Below, piece by piece: positions 46,883-56,560 of a DNA stretch of 64,000 bases (the stretch's first letter is position 1; each line of letters opens with the position of its first letter). The notes beneath the pieces were generated by a model. The model worked only from the letters and a program-made list of their open reading frames with translations. It was not told where the DNA came from and searched no databases. The stretch comes from Legionellaceae bacterium (lineage in GTDB: Bacteria; Pseudomonadota; Gammaproteobacteria; Legionellales; Legionellaceae): the NCBI GenBank assembly GCA_029210085.1, contig JARGPP010000013.1, forward strand, positions 124,001-188,000. The letters are read 5' to 3'. Both the position numbers and the translations under genes were made by a program.

Positions 46883-47093
46883 CTTCAACGGTTTCATATC
46901 CCATAAACCAAGCATATAAATTTGGATCGGGCTCATGCAATAAACGTTCAAATATCATTTGTTCATCACGTGTGAGTGCATTCCAATGATTGCTTAAAAA
47001 GCGCGATAAAATTAAATCTAACTCAAGCATGCCGCGCCTACAACGCCACTTTAGCTTGGCTATCTCATCTGTTGTTATTTGATTCAATGTCAT
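46830..47093 (-). CDS. sdhE: FAD assembly factor SdhE
   Basis: Promotes covalent flavinylation of succinate dehydrogenase SdhA. The RGxxE motif is visible as RRGMLELD at residues about 19-26, followed by LTRDEQMIFERLLHEPDPNLYAWFMG, typical of the YgfY/SdhE fold. 87 residues is normal. The sdh operon is not in the window. It overlaps ygfX, its usual partner. Confidence 0.94.
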   Translation of the reverse strand: MTLNQITTDEIAKLKWRCRRGMLELDLILSRFLSNHWNALTRDEQMIFERLLHEPDPNLYAWFMGYETVEDESFKHMVTLIQRYGKP

Positions 47094-47171
47094 CTCAACT
47101 CATTATCGCCTCAATATAGAAGAGATCATGATACACTGTCGTACATATTTAAAACAAGCACGTGTTGAAAC

Positions 47172-47894
47172 ATGTTTAAAATTATTTTATTCATCCTTAG
47201 TACTTTTTTGTGTGCTTCAGTCCATGCACACAGCAGCCCAACTGATTGCGTTGTGTTATTGCATGGACTTGCACGCTCACACCATGCGATGTCTGGCATA
47301 GAAAGCATGCTCAAGAAACAAAATTATTGGGTGGTTAATCAAAGCTACCCAACAACTAAAAAATCTATCAACACACTTGCAAATGAATCTATCCAACCGA
47401 TGATTAATCAGTGCCTTGCACACAGCCCGCAACATATATTATTTGTAACGCACTCACTGGGCGGGATTGTGCTAGAAAAATACCTAGAGAATCATTCGCT
47501 TCCCCAATTATCACGTATTGTCATGCTAAGCCCCCCTCATCATGGAAGCCCACTTGCAGATTTACTACATCATCACAAGATATACCAAAGTATTATGGGG
47601 CCTGCAGGGCAAGCATTAACAACGGATAATATTCAACTGAATAAACAATCTGCCCATACAAACTATCAAATCGGTATTATTGCAGGGAGCTTTAATTTAA
47701 TACCCTTTTCAACCCATTTTTTTCACGGAAAAAATGATGGCAAAGTCGCTGTATCAAGCGCTAAAACAGATAATATGACAGACTTTATTGTACTGCCTGT
47801 CAGTCACACCTTTATGATGAATAATCATCTCGTGCAACAACATATCTTAGCTTTTTTACAGTCGGGGCAATTTAAATCGTTTTTAAGTGACTGA
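47172..47894 (+). CDS. Secreted alpha/beta-hydrolase, lipase-like
   Basis: 240 residues with a signal peptide (FKIILFILSTFLCASVHA). Lipase/esterase features are the oxyanion segment LLHGLARS, the nucleophile elbow THSLGG (Ser95), PPHHGSPLAD, and the probable acid and base Asp189 (GKNDGKVAV) and His212 (VSHTFMM). This fits triacylglycerol lipase-like enzymes exported to the periplasm or outside. Alone in orientation; 78 bp from sdhE. Confidence 0.85.
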   Translation: MFKIILFILSTFLCASVHAHSSPTDCVVLLHGLARSHHAMSGIESMLKKQNYWVVNQSYPTTKKSINTLANESIQPMINQCLAHSPQHILFVTHSLGGIVLEKYLENHSLPQLSRIVMLSPPHHGSPLADLLHHHKIYQSIMGPAGQALTTDNIQLNKQSAHTNYQIGIIAGSFNLIPFSTHFFHGKNDGKVAVSSAKTDNMTDFIVLPVSHTFMMNNHLVQQHILAFLQSGQFKSFLSD

Positions 47895-47911
47895 CTGTAA
47901 AAAAATACTCA

Positions 47912-48094
47912 TCAACACCCATCATTCGAATTTAAAAAAGATGATGATATGCTCCCTCTTGGGCCAGCATCACGCTCTTCAGACTTAAATTGATAGACTC
48001 TCTTCTTTTCTATGTCACGTACTAGGGGCTGTTGAGAAAGTGTTGCGGCATCAAAACGAGCTGGAACATATTGCTCGAATTTTTCTTGAGTCAC
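47912..48094 (-). CDS. Small hypothetical protein (doubtful)
   Basis: Sixty codons beginning at a GTG, polar and charged, with a Ser-rich C-terminus (GSISSSFLNSNDGC). Not recognised. The 271-bp space between the lipase and the next gene holds nothing else. It could be real, a remnant or chance. Confidence 0.3.
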   Translation of the reverse strand: MTQEKFEQYVPARFDAATLSQQPLVRDIEKKRVYQFKSEERDAGPRGSISSSFLNSNDGC

Positions 48095-48165
48095 GGTGTT
48101 TTTTCATAAACAGGTTATTTGATTATTATGCGATAGATGCTTTTTTGGTTAAAAAAAATCAAGTG

Positions 48166-48540
48166 CTAAGTATCAATTATATCTAACTGACATCGCTTTG
48201 ATAATTTCCAAATGATCAATTTTTTGTGCTCTTTAACTTGATAGGTTTTAGAACCAGAGCAGCGTACTTTTCGTTTACCATAAAAATAAACTTGCTCAAA
48301 ATCCATTCTATAAGCACCAGGTTTAAATAATCCCCCGCTCTGACAGTCCACTTGCTTAATATGGCCTGGCTTTAGCATATCGCTACTATCACATGCCGCG
48401 TCCCCTAGAAAATGAAAGTGATAAGACATCATGTCTGTCGTTTTATTTGCAATCACATGCTTCATCGGAAAAATACTTTGAGTATACGCTATGCCATTGA
48501 GACCCAATCCTAAAATGAATAAACCAACTCTAATGCCCAT
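48166..48540 (-). CDS. Small secreted cysteine-containing protein, function unknown
   Basis: 124 residues starting at MGIRVGLFILGLGLNG, with a signal peptide ending near AYTQS. The mature part has six-strand-like pattern with basic patches (YGKRKVRCSG) and four Cys, suggesting disulfides. Not recognised. It starts inside the end of the upstream P1-head-like gene (11-bp overlap), so the two are coupled. Confidence 0.75.
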   Translation of the reverse strand: MGIRVGLFILGLGLNGIAYTQSIFPMKHVIANKTTDMMSYHFHFLGDAACDSSDMLKPGHIKQVDCQSGGLFKPGAYRMDFEQVYFYGKRKVRCSGSKTYQVKEHKKLIIWKLSKRCQLDIIDT

Positions 48541-48940
48541 GTTTAAAATTTTCCTCAAAACGTGTTGCTTGTGCTTTTGTTAATCCTGAAATCATGAACC
48601 TTTCCTTCAATGCACTGGCAATAAAAGAAGAAGATACAAGCTCATCGTTTACAATTATATTCAATTTTTTATTCAAATTATTACCAGTTAACTGTTCAAA
48701 TTGCTTTGCTGCTGCTGGCGTCAACTCAAGATCTATATTATAAAATTCTGAGCCTTCTCCAGCGGGCACTGCCACTGCAGACTTAATCGAGTGATGATTA
48801 AAAGTGAGCTCTTTCTCTATCACTTGGAATGACACCGTATTAGCCGATGTTTCTGGTTCTTCAGTTGTGGTGCCTTCTGAAGCCATCACAACTGAAGACA
48901 CAAACATTCCAAGCGCTAATCTTTTCAAAAAAATATTCAT
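48530..48940 (-). CDS. Exported free-standing SecD P1-head-like protein
   Basis: 136 residues starting at MNIFLKRLALGMF (AGGGG 5 nt upstream), with a signal peptide ending at VMA. The mature domain reads IDLELTPAAAKQFEQLTGNNLNKKLNIIVNDELVSSSFIASALKERFMISGLTKAQA. This follows the SecDF P1-head subdomain pattern: x-L-T-x2-G/A-A-x2-F-x2-T-x-N-x3-K-x3-I-x3-ISSP-I...ITG. SecD in this window has a matching region around its residues 345-430. It lacks membrane helices and so is not a translocase part itself. A periplasmic chaperone or competitor is inference. Confidence 0.75.
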   Translation of the reverse strand: MNIFLKRLALGMFVSSVVMASEGTTTEEPETSANTVSFQVIEKELTFNHHSIKSAVAVPAGEGSEFYNIDLELTPAAAKQFEQLTGNNLNKKLNIIVNDELVSSSFIASALKERFMISGLTKAQATRFEENFKHGH

Positions 48941-48953
48941 TTTAACCCCTAAT

Positions 48954-50078
48954 TTATGATAAGTCAGACAAAACATCTTTCGCTGAAACATATTCATAGT
49001 CTAAATCACGTGCAACGGCTTCATGCGTAATTTTTCCTTGATGTACGTTCAAGCCAGCTAGTAAATGTGGATCACTTAATAATGCGACTTTTAAACCTTT
49101 TGTCACCAAATTAAGAATAAAGGGCAATGTTGCATTATTTAAAGCAAACGTTGAAGTACGTGGTACAGCACCTGGCATATTGGTTACACAGTAATGCACA
49201 ACACCTTCTTCGACATAGGTTGGTTCTTCGTGTGTTGTTGAGCGACTTGTTTCAAAACATCCCCCCTGATCAATCGCAACATCAACCATAACAGAACCTG
49301 GTCGCATGGCTTTTAACATATCGCGTGTCACTAAGCGTGGTGCGGCGGCACCCGGCACTAATACAGCCCCTATCACCAAATCAGCATCTGTTACATACTG
49401 TTCTAACGTTTCTGCTGTCGAATAAATTGTATTTAATTTCGAACCAAATTGAAAATCAAGAACTCGTAAACGCGATAAAGATCTATCCAAAACAGTCACA
49501 CGTGCTTCCATGCCCATCGCCATTCGAGCAGCATTTGTACCCACAACGCCTCCACCAATGACAACAACATTAGCCGGAGAAACGCCAGGCACCCCACCCA
49601 GTAGAATACCTGATCCACCTTCTACCATTTCTAAGCAATGCGCACCTGCTTGAATTGACATCCGCCCAGCCACTTGTGACATCGGGGTTAATAAAGGTAA
49701 TCCACCTCCAGCCTCCGTGACGGTTTCATAAGCAATCGCGCTCACGCCTGATTCTTTTAACAATCGTGTTTGCATCGGGTCGGGCGCTAAATGTAAATAT
49801 GTAAATAAGATTTGCCCTTCTCGCAAACGCCTACATTCACTGGGTTGTGGCTCTTTCACTTTAATCACTAAGTCAGCACGAGCAAATATCTCATCCGCGG
49901 TATCTACTAAAACAGCACCTGCTGCTACGTAGGCTGCATCTGTGATGCCAATGCCATTACCGGCATTTCTCTCAACAATCACTTCACTACCCGCACGTAT
50001 GATTTCACGAACACTTGCTGGAACCAAACCAACACGTGCTTCTTGTGCCTTAATTTCCTTTGGAACACCAACTAACAT
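48954..50078 (-). CDS. ald: Alanine dehydrogenase
   Basis: NAD-dependent L-alanine to pyruvate conversion. N-terminal [18 protein letters not shown] and the Rossmann [15 protein letters not shown] segment are diagnostic, as are the [13 protein letters not shown] and [16 protein letters not shown] stretches. 374 residues is typical. It begins 3 bp after etfA, in a group (etfB-etfA-ald) that links amino-acid oxidation with electron transfer. Confidence 0.95.
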   Translation of the reverse strand: MLVGVPKEIKAQEARVGLVPASVREIIRAGSEVIVERNAGNGIGITDAAYVAAGAVLVDTADEIFARADLVIKVKEPQPSECRRLREGQILFTYLHLAPDPMQTRLLKESGVSAIAYETVTEAGGGLPLLTPMSQVAGRMSIQAGAHCLEMVEGGSGILLGGVPGVSPANVVVIGGGVVGTNAARMAMGMEARVTVLDRSLSRLRVLDFQFGSKLNTIYSTAETLEQYVTDADLVIGAVLVPGAAAPRLVTRDMLKAMRPGSVMVDVAIDQGGCFETSRSTTHEEPTYVEEGVVHYCVTNMPGAVPRTSTFALNNATLPFILNLVTKGLKVALLSDPHLLAGLNVHQGKITHEAVARDLDYEYVSAKDVLSDLS

Positions 50079-50081
50079 TTT

Positions 50082-51017
50082 CTACCCCTTAAGCATTTCT
50101 ATGAATTCAGGGACTATCTTAAAGAGATCCCCAACGAGCGCATAATCTGCAATTTGAAAAATAGGTGCATCTTCATCTTTGTTAATAGCAACAATCACAC
50201 CTGCATCTTTAATTCCTGCTAAATGCTGTACCGCACCTGAAATACCGACTGCAATATACAAACGAGGCGCTACAATTTTTCCTGTTTGCCCTACTTGATG
50301 ATCATTTGAAATAAAACCGGCGTCTACTGCTGCGCGTGATGCACCCACTGCAGCTCCTAAGCTATCCGCTAAATCTTCAATTAATTTAAATTGCTCCTTA
50401 CTTTGAAGCCCTCGTCCGCCTGAAACAACACGCTTTGCAGCTGTTAATTCTGGACGTGTTGACTCAGGCTTTGAAGCATTAATAAATTGTGTGTTTTCTG
50501 ATTCAAATGCACAGTCTAATGTTTCAACTTGGCAAGATGCTTGCTCATGGGTAACCGCATCAAATGCAGTAGTTCTAATGCTCAAGACTTTTAGTTTATC
50601 TAAAACACGAATGGTTTCAATGGCATTCCCAGCATAAATAGGATGCTCAAATGTTTCCTTACCTATGATTTGTGTCACATCTGAAACTTGTACCACATCT
50701 TGCAATGCTGCAACACGTGGTAATATATCTTTACCAAATGTTGTTGCGGGTGCTAATAACACATCAATATTTTCTAATTGTGTATTGACCAATAAACTTA
50801 AGTTTTCTGCACATGCATGCGTATAACAAGCAGCATCGACTAAACGTACCTGACTCACGCCAGAGAGCTTTGACACTTCATCTGCAACTGTACGACATCC
50901 ATACCCAGCAACCAATACAATCACATCACTTTCAAACAATGCTGCAGCACTCAATACATGTGCTGTTGCAGGATGAAGTTGTTGATTATCATGTTCGGCT
51001 AAAACTAAAACACTCAT
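50082..51017 (-). CDS. etfA: Electron transfer flavoprotein subunit alpha
   Basis: FAD-binding half of ETF, passing electrons from acyl-CoA and similar dehydrogenases to ETF-QO. The C-terminal FAD domain carries [38 protein letters not shown] and [22 protein letters not shown]. 311 residues. It follows etfB by 14 bp; etf-QO is not in the window. Confidence 0.97.
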   Translation of the reverse strand: MSVLVLAEHDNQQLHPATAHVLSAAALFESDVIVLVAGYGCRTVADEVSKLSGVSQVRLVDAACYTHACAENLSLLVNTQLENIDVLLAPATTFGKDILPRVAALQDVVQVSDVTQIIGKETFEHPIYAGNAIETIRVLDKLKVLSIRTTAFDAVTHEQASCQVETLDCAFESENTQFINASKPESTRPELTAAKRVVSGGRGLQSKEQFKLIEDLADSLGAAVGASRAAVDAGFISNDHQVGQTGKIVAPRLYIAVGISGAVQHLAGIKDAGVIVAINKDEDAPIFQIADYALVGDLFKIVPEFIEMLKG

Positions 51018-51031
51018 ACCCCTTCTCCCTT

Positions 51032-51787
51032 TTAAAGCACTTTTGCCTCTTCGCGTAATTTGCTAATCAATTCTTCGATAGATGCAACTTGAACACCTGC
51101 CTTCCTTGCAGCTGGAGGCTTAACGGATACAATTTCTGTATGCTGTTTTAAATCCAGGTTTAAATCTGCCAGAGCAATTTTATTCAAAGGCTTTTGCTTA
51201 GCCTTCATAATATTGGGTAAACTTGCATAACGCGGCTCATTAAGCCTTAAATCTGTGCTCACAACTGCTGGCAAGTTTATCATTATCGTTTCAAGCCCTG
51301 CATCTACCTCGCGTGTAACCGTCAACTTTTCATCCGAACACGTGATTGATGATGCAAAAGTAGCCTGTGGCCAGCCCAGTAATGCTGCGAGCATTTGAGG
51401 TGTTTGATTATTATCTCCATCAATCGCTTGCTTGCCCATCAGCACTAAATCAGGTGATTCTTGTTCAACAATGGCTTTTAAAATTTTTGCAATATGAAGA
51501 GCACCATGTGTTGCATCTGTTTCAACCAAAATACTGCGGTGTGCTCCAAGTGCCAACGCATGTCTTAGTGTTTCCTGACATACAGCCGAGCCCACTGTTA
51601 CAACAATCACTTCATCTGCGACTTGCTTTTCAACCAAGCGTAATGCTTCTTCAACTGCAATTTCATCAAAAGGATTCATTGCATGCTTAACATGCTCTGT
51701 TTCTACACCTTCATGATTAGGTTTTACATGTATTTTAACGTATGGGTCAATCACACGTTTAACAGCCACTAAAATCTTCATTGACAT
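51032..51787 (-). CDS. etfB: Electron transfer flavoprotein subunit beta
   Basis: AMP-binding half of ETF. Start MKILVAVKRVIDP, the ETF-beta signature MNPFDEIAVEEALRL and DLVLMGKQAIDGDNNQ are seen. 251 residues, beginning MSMKILV with AGGAC upstream. The last residues KLREEAKVL match the family's conserved end. Confidence 0.97.
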   Translation of the reverse strand: MSMKILVAVKRVIDPYVKIHVKPNHEGVETEHVKHAMNPFDEIAVEEALRLVEKQVADEVIVVTVGSAVCQETLRHALALGAHRSILVETDATHGALHIAKILKAIVEQESPDLVLMGKQAIDGDNNQTPQMLAALLGWPQATFASSITCSDEKLTVTREVDAGLETIMINLPAVVSTDLRLNEPRYASLPNIMKAKQKPLNKIALADLNLDLKQHTEIVSVKPPAARKAGVQVASIEELISKLREEAKVL

Positions 51788-51867
51788 AAAATTCGTCCTT
51801 CTTTACATCGCAAAATCAAGACGAGCATCTTGCCAGAGATAGCTAAAAGTCGTCAACTTATTCCTCA

Positions 51868-52317
51868 TTAATTCGTCACTTGCCAAGAACCATCAGCCTT
51901 TCGACATGCTTTGCCATAAATCTGTTCTTGTTTACCACCAATATTGGCGTACGTTGTATATTCTCGGCAAGGTTGATCATGACGATAATATGTGCGTGTT
52001 GGCGTGACACGATATCGATTGCCTGAATCTGGATTTTTCCAACTGACAGGCTTGCCTGTGGGTGAGTTTTCTAATGCACGCTGCACTTCAAGTTGATCCT
52101 GCTTATCCATATGCTGTCCTATTTTCCCACCTAAAACAGCACCAATAAATGCCCCCGTTGCTGCAGCTGCAACTTGCCCTGAGCCACTCCCCACTTGACT
52201 CCCCAACAAACCGCCTGCAACACCTCCTGCAACCATGCCAACGCCTTCATTGGTCACAGGAATACACGCTGTAAGCGCCATCAAACTCATCATCCCTAAA
52301 TAATTGATCTTACGCAT
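51868..52317 (-). CDS. Glycine-zipper lipoprotein, 17-kDa surface antigen-like
   Basis: Outer-membrane lipoprotein of the RT0821/Lpp0805 group. The lipobox LTAC (Cys18) follows a short signal. A glycine zipper spans about residues 26-70 (GVGMVAGGVAGGLLGSQVG...GAFIGAVLGGKIGQ), and the C-terminal domain ends with the GKACRKADGSWQV pattern with conserved Cys and Trp. 149 residues. The protein is common in Legionella and Rickettsia, with no proven role. Confidence 0.88.
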   Translation of the reverse strand: MRKINYLGMMSLMALTACIPVTNEGVGMVAGGVAGGLLGSQVGSGSGQVAAAATGAFIGAVLGGKIGQHMDKQDQLEVQRALENSPTGKPVSWKNPDSGNRYRVTPTRTYYRHDQPCREYTTYANIGGKQEQIYGKACRKADGSWQVTN

Positions 52318-52332
52318 TATTGATTACTCCTT

Positions 52333-53421
52333 TTAAACAATTACAGCTTGCGCACGCACACGTGGAGATACCTGACAAATTAACTCATAGCCAATCGTTC
52401 CAGCTGAATGTGCTATACGCTCTACAGGAAGATTCTCTCCCCAAAGCTCTACACGACTACCGAGTTCTATTTCTGGATAATCCGTTAAATCAACGGTTAA
52501 CATATCCATTGAAATACGACCTACAATCGGCACATAATGTCCATTAATATACACGGGTGTGTCTGCTGAAATATGTCGTGGATATCCATCACCATACCCA
52601 GCTGCCACAACGCCAATCCGTGACAAGCGTGAAGCTTCCCAAGTTGCACCATAGCCAATCCGCTCACCTTTGGCATAAGTATGGATAGCCGTTAAAGCTG
52701 AAACAAACTGCATGGCCGGTTTTAAACCTATACTTTCACCCTCTTTTTCAAAAAAAGGAGACACCCCATATAACATAATACCAGGGCGAACAGCATCTAA
52801 AAGCAATTCGGGTATCGAAAGAATGGCCGCTGAATTACCAATGCTTCTTGTGAATATTCCCTCTGATGATAAACGAAGATGTTGAAATGTCTCATATTGC
52901 ATATGATTTGTTATGCTTTCAGGGGTATCAGCCGATGAAAAGTGGGTCATTACACCAATATTATCTTGGACCCAAGCACACGTTTGAAGCGCCGAAATCA
53001 CATCTACACATTCATCAGGCATAAATCCTAAACGATGCATACCAGTATCAACTTTCACCCAAACACGAATAGGCTTATCTAGCTTGGCTTTTAAAATCCA
53101 TTGCAGCTGTTCTTTTTGATGCACAACCACTTCAAAGTGATTCTGTGCTAAAGAAAAGAGCTCATCTTCTGTAAAAACACCCTGAAATAAAATGCACGGT
53201 TTCTGAGTATATTGGCGAACATGCCTTGCTTCTTCAAGACATGCAACACCAAATGCATCCACTGATAAATCAAGGATAGGCACAACGGCTGAAATTCCAC
53301 AACCATAAGCATCAGCCTTTACCATAGCGATAATTTGTTTACCGGGCACATACGCCTTGACCTGCGCTATGTTATGACAAATAGATCCCTTATCAACCTC
53401 TATACGTGTCGGCCTGGTCAT
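52333..53421 (-). CDS. alr: Alanine racemase
   Basis: PLP enzyme making D-alanine for peptidoglycan. PLP Lys sits in MVKADAYGCG and the second base Tyr in RIGYGATWEA; the C-terminal barrel has GRISMDMLTVDL. 362 residues is normal. It begins inside the end of dnaB (29-bp overlap), preserving the dnaB-alr order though this pair is detached from the rplI operon. Confidence 0.96.
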   Translation of the reverse strand: MTRPTRIEVDKGSICHNIAQVKAYVPGKQIIAMVKADAYGCGISAVVPILDLSVDAFGVACLEEARHVRQYTQKPCILFQGVFTEDELFSLAQNHFEVVVHQKEQLQWILKAKLDKPIRVWVKVDTGMHRLGFMPDECVDVISALQTCAWVQDNIGVMTHFSSADTPESITNHMQYETFQHLRLSSEGIFTRSIGNSAAILSIPELLLDAVRPGIMLYGVSPFFEKEGESIGLKPAMQFVSALTAIHTYAKGERIGYGATWEASRLSRIGVVAAGYGDGYPRHISADTPVYINGHYVPIVGRISMDMLTVDLTDYPEIELGSRVELWGENLPVERIAHSAGTIGYELICQVSPRVRAQAVIV

Positions 53422-54811
53422 GGTTAGTACCTCCTTGAGATTGATAACCCTGAAACGCTAAATCTTCAAACCGTGTGTACTGTCCTAAAAACGCCACACG
53501 TACTTTTCCAATCGGACCATTTCTTTGTTTCGCTATAATAATCTCGGCACTGCCTTTGTCCGGACTTTCTTCATTGTATACTTCGTCACGATAAATAAAA
53601 CAAATTAAATCCGCATCCTGCTCAATGGCCCCAGACTCTCGCAAATCAGACATCACAGGTCTTTTATCTTGCCGCTGCTCGAGGCTTCGATTAAGCTGTG
53701 ACAACGCAATAACAGGTACTTTTAATTCTTTCGCTAAAGCTTTTAAACTACGCGAAATCTCAGAAATTTCGGCCGCACGGTTATCTGCACGAAACCCTGG
53801 TACCTTCATTAGCTGCAAATAATCGATAACGATTAAACCAAGCTGGCCTTGTTCTTTCACCAGCCGCCGTGCTCGTGCACGTAATTCAGCCGGACTCAAC
53901 GATGGTGAATCATCTACATATAAATTGGCTTCTGATAACATATGTACCGTTGAAGTGACGCGTGACCAATCATCATCATCAAGCTTACCTGTCCGAATAC
54001 GATTTTGATCAATTCGCCCCAAAGATGACATCATCCGCATCGCAAGTGAGTCAGCCGGCATCTCCATTGAAAATACCAAAACTGGCTTTTGTACTTCAAG
54101 TGCGGCATGCTCTGCAATATTCATCACCAAACTGGTTTTACCCATCGACGGGCGCCCCGCAACAATCACTAAATCAGCTTCTTGCAACCCCGACGTCAAA
54201 TTATCTAAATCGGTTAGTCCTGTTGGCAGGCCTGTAATCGCACTACCCTGATGAAATAAAGCATCAATTTTTTCAACTGCACGCACTACAACCGATCGCA
54301 TCGCTTCAGGACCACCCTCAGGTGCTGTCTGCTCAGCAATAGCAAACACGCGTGTTTCTGCAAAATCCAGCAAATCAGAGACTTCTCGCTCACCGGGTTG
54401 GTAAGCTGCATCTGCGATTTCACCCGCCACACCAATTAGCTGTCGCTGAACTGATTTTTCACGAACAATATCAGCATAAGCAGCAACATTGGCAACACTC
54501 GGTGTATTATTGGCAAGTTCAAATAAATAAGCCTCACCGCCTGCTGCATCAGACTGACCACTTGATTGAAGACCATCAAGAACCGTTACCACATCAAAAG
54601 GTTGATTTTTAGCCACTAAGTTTGCAATACATTGAAACAACAAACGATGTTCCGTCCGATAGAAATCAGTATCACAAAGTTTATGACCAATTTTATCCCA
54701 CACCTGGTTATCAAGCATTAATCCACCCAAAATTGCTTGTTCAGCTTCCACTGAGTGCGGAGGACTTTTCAATACACCCGATGTTTGTTGTCGTATTTTG
54801 GTTTCTGCCAT
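53393..54811 (-). CDS. dnaB: Replicative DNA helicase DnaB
   Basis: Hexameric helicase of the replication fork. N-terminal domain (PHSVEAEQAILGGLMLDN), then RecA-like core with Walker A GRPSMGKTSLVMN, Walker B LIVIDYLQLM and the ISRSLKALAKELKVPVIALSQLNRSLEQR block. 472 residues. The ATG at 54811 opens MAETKIRQ. Its usual upstream gene rplI lies 20 kb away with its own terminator. Confidence 0.97.
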   Translation of the reverse strand: MAETKIRQQTSGVLKSPPHSVEAEQAILGGLMLDNQVWDKIGHKLCDTDFYRTEHRLLFQCIANLVAKNQPFDVVTVLDGLQSSGQSDAAGGEAYLFELANNTPSVANVAAYADIVREKSVQRQLIGVAGEIADAAYQPGEREVSDLLDFAETRVFAIAEQTAPEGGPEAMRSVVVRAVEKIDALFHQGSAITGLPTGLTDLDNLTSGLQEADLVIVAGRPSMGKTSLVMNIAEHAALEVQKPVLVFSMEMPADSLAMRMMSSLGRIDQNRIRTGKLDDDDWSRVTSTVHMLSEANLYVDDSPSLSPAELRARARRLVKEQGQLGLIVIDYLQLMKVPGFRADNRAAEISEISRSLKALAKELKVPVIALSQLNRSLEQRQDKRPVMSDLRESGAIEQDADLICFIYRDEVYNEESPDKGSAEIIIAKQRNGPIGKVRVAFLGQYTRFEDLAFQGYQSQGGTNHDQADTYRG

Positions 54812-55041
54812 AATTTTAAATTCACCAGCCGAAAAAGAGCTATATTGTAGCGCGTTTTATACCCACTCTTATACCCTTAAACTAAAGGAGTGAATGAGTC
54901 TTGTGTACTGCTTCCCTCGACAACACAAGATAAATCTTTCAAACCACCAAAAAATCTCATTTTTACTGCAGTAATTGGGTCGTTAATGCTACTCTGCCCC
55001 ACTTCGTCCATTAAAACTCAATCATTCAAAGAGTATATCGC

Positions 55042-55533
55042 ATGAAACCTCTCACACAATTTAAATTTATGTTATGGGCTTTTGGAAAAACAAAAGTTCC
55101 TTTAATTAGCTATGTAAAGCCTAAACTTCTTTTCATTAATGATGAAAAGATTATCATTAAACTTCCCTGCCGTCGGCGTAATAAAAATCACCTAAACTCA
55201 ATGTACTTTGGTGCATTAGCTGTCGGTGCTGATCTTGCAGGTGGTTTTCATGGTTTATACCACGCAAAAAAAAGTGGTTTAAATATTTCTTTAGCCTTCA
55301 AATCTTTTCAGGCCAATTTTATACGTCGTCCTGAAGCAGATGTATATTTTGTGAGTCAAATGGGGCAAACAGTACAAACCATGATAGCTGAATCAAAAAA
55401 AGAAGGGCATCGTGTTAATCGGCCAATTGACGTCAAAGCATATGTCGATTATCCTGATGCACCCCAAGAAGTAGCGAACTTTAGCTTAGAGTTATCTTTA
55501 AAAGTGATATCAAAAGCACCTGCACATGCTTAG
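55042..55533 (+). CDS. DUF4442 hotdog-fold thioesterase-like protein
   Basis: 163 residues of mixed alpha/beta pattern with a conserved-looking core (KLPCRRRNKNHLNSMYFGALAVGADLAGGFHG), which resembles DUF4442/PaaI-like hotdog proteins of unknown substrate. No signal peptide or membrane helix. Catalytic residues of this family are not fixed, so activity is not claimed. Convergent with the kinase gene, stops overlapping by 4 bp. Confidence 0.75.
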   Translation: MKPLTQFKFMLWAFGKTKVPLISYVKPKLLFINDEKIIIKLPCRRRNKNHLNSMYFGALAVGADLAGGFHGLYHAKKSGLNISLAFKSFQANFIRRPEADVYFVSQMGQTVQTMIAESKKEGHRVNRPIDVKAYVDYPDAPQEVANFSLELSLKVISKAPAHA

Positions 55534-56516
55534 ACACCAAGGGTCCTACTCTCTGGAACACTTATTGGTGCAGATGGCGTGGCTATCGCATCAAAAAACC
55601 GTGGATAAGGTACTGTATTTGAACGAATACCTTGATGATGAGGTGGCCAAAGATGTGCTGTTCCTGATGGCAGCTTTAAACCATATTCTCTGACTCTGGC
55701 CTTATCGTCTAAAAGCATCGTGCCAATATCTTTTGTGGTAGGTCGTTTATTGGGGATTTCTGATAAACATGCTTGAATCACAGAGGCTAATAACAAAGAA
55801 GTTTCTTGAGGTATCTCATAATGAGTACAATCATCTCTTACATATTGTATTAACTCCCGCATCGATAAGTGCTTTATCCAAGGCTCCCTATAAGCTAACT
55901 TTTTAGAAACGAGCTCCAGTAACAACCGTCCAAATGCGTAAATATCTGTATTAACGTCATAAAAATAAACATGACTTCTCATAAGGTATGCATCCATCAG
56001 TTCTGGAGCAATGCCTGTTATAGACCCTAAAAAAGTATTATCATGTTTAGCCTTTGATACAACAGAAAAACCAAAGTCTGATATTTTTGCCATACCTGTG
56101 GCTGTTAACAAAATATTTTCAGGTTTTAAATCTCGATGCAAAATATCTTGCTGATGTAAATAGGTTAGTCCTCTCAATATACCTTCAAAGATTGAACGCG
56201 TATTTACCTGATTCAGACGTGTCGGATGTTGCGAAATAAAATGCTTTAAAGATTTCCCTGGCATTAATTCTAGCACCAGATAAATATGGTTTGGTTTTTC
56301 AATCACTGATAATAAAAGCACAATATTTGGATGAGCCAATTGAGCATGCAATTTAAATTCAGATTGAACCCAATGATATTCTAATGTACCAACACAGCAC
56401 GCCACTCTTTTAATCGCAACAGAACACCCATCCGCAAGGCCTAATTTCACTTTTGAAAAACTGCCTACCCCTATTGTTGGACCTACAACCTTCAATTGAT
56501 TAAATTTTACGAGCAT
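55530..56516 (-). CDS. Soluble eukaryotic-like Ser/Thr protein kinase, candidate effector
   Basis: Complete Hanks-type kinase: P-loop GVGSFSKVKLG (16-26), Lys36 in AIKR, alpha-C Glu53, catalytic HRDLKPEN (127-134), DFG at 147-149, APE at 170-172, F-helix Asp191 and Arg258. The activation loop is short. The kinase fills residues 8-270; the last 58 are Pro/Ser-rich and unstructured. Unlike PknB-type bacterial receptor kinases it has no membrane helix or sensor domain, a layout shared by host-targeted LegK kinases. No signal peptide. It is not clearly in an operon. Effector status is inferred. Confidence 0.88.
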   Translation of the reverse strand: MLVKFNQLKVVGPTIGVGSFSKVKLGLADGCSVAIKRVACCVGTLEYHWVQSEFKLHAQLAHPNIVLLLSVIEKPNHIYLVLELMPGKSLKHFISQHPTRLNQVNTRSIFEGILRGLTYLHQQDILHRDLKPENILLTATGMAKISDFGFSVVSKAKHDNTFLGSITGIAPELMDAYLMRSHVYFYDVNTDIYAFGRLLLELVSKKLAYREPWIKHLSMRELIQYVRDDCTHYEIPQETSLLLASVIQACLSEIPNKRPTTKDIGTMLLDDKARVREYGLKLPSGTAHLWPPHHQGIRSNTVPYPRFFDAIATPSAPISVPESRTLGV

Positions 56517-56560
56517 ATGGTATAAAAGCCTAACTTATTTGAAATGAAAACTCAAAAATC

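Noticed and set aside
48022-48034. GGGGCTGTTGAG, similar to the palindrome arm at 5574
   Set aside because: Differs at the end, has no inverted partner and falls inside the small frame 47912-48094; probably chance.
54877-54978. 26-codon frame after AAAGGAG and an 8-bp inverted repeat (54899-54930) in the dnaB-DUF4442 spacer
   Set aside because: The Shine-Dalgarno is too close to the ATG, the peptide is featureless, and the stem has a long loop with no T-run.
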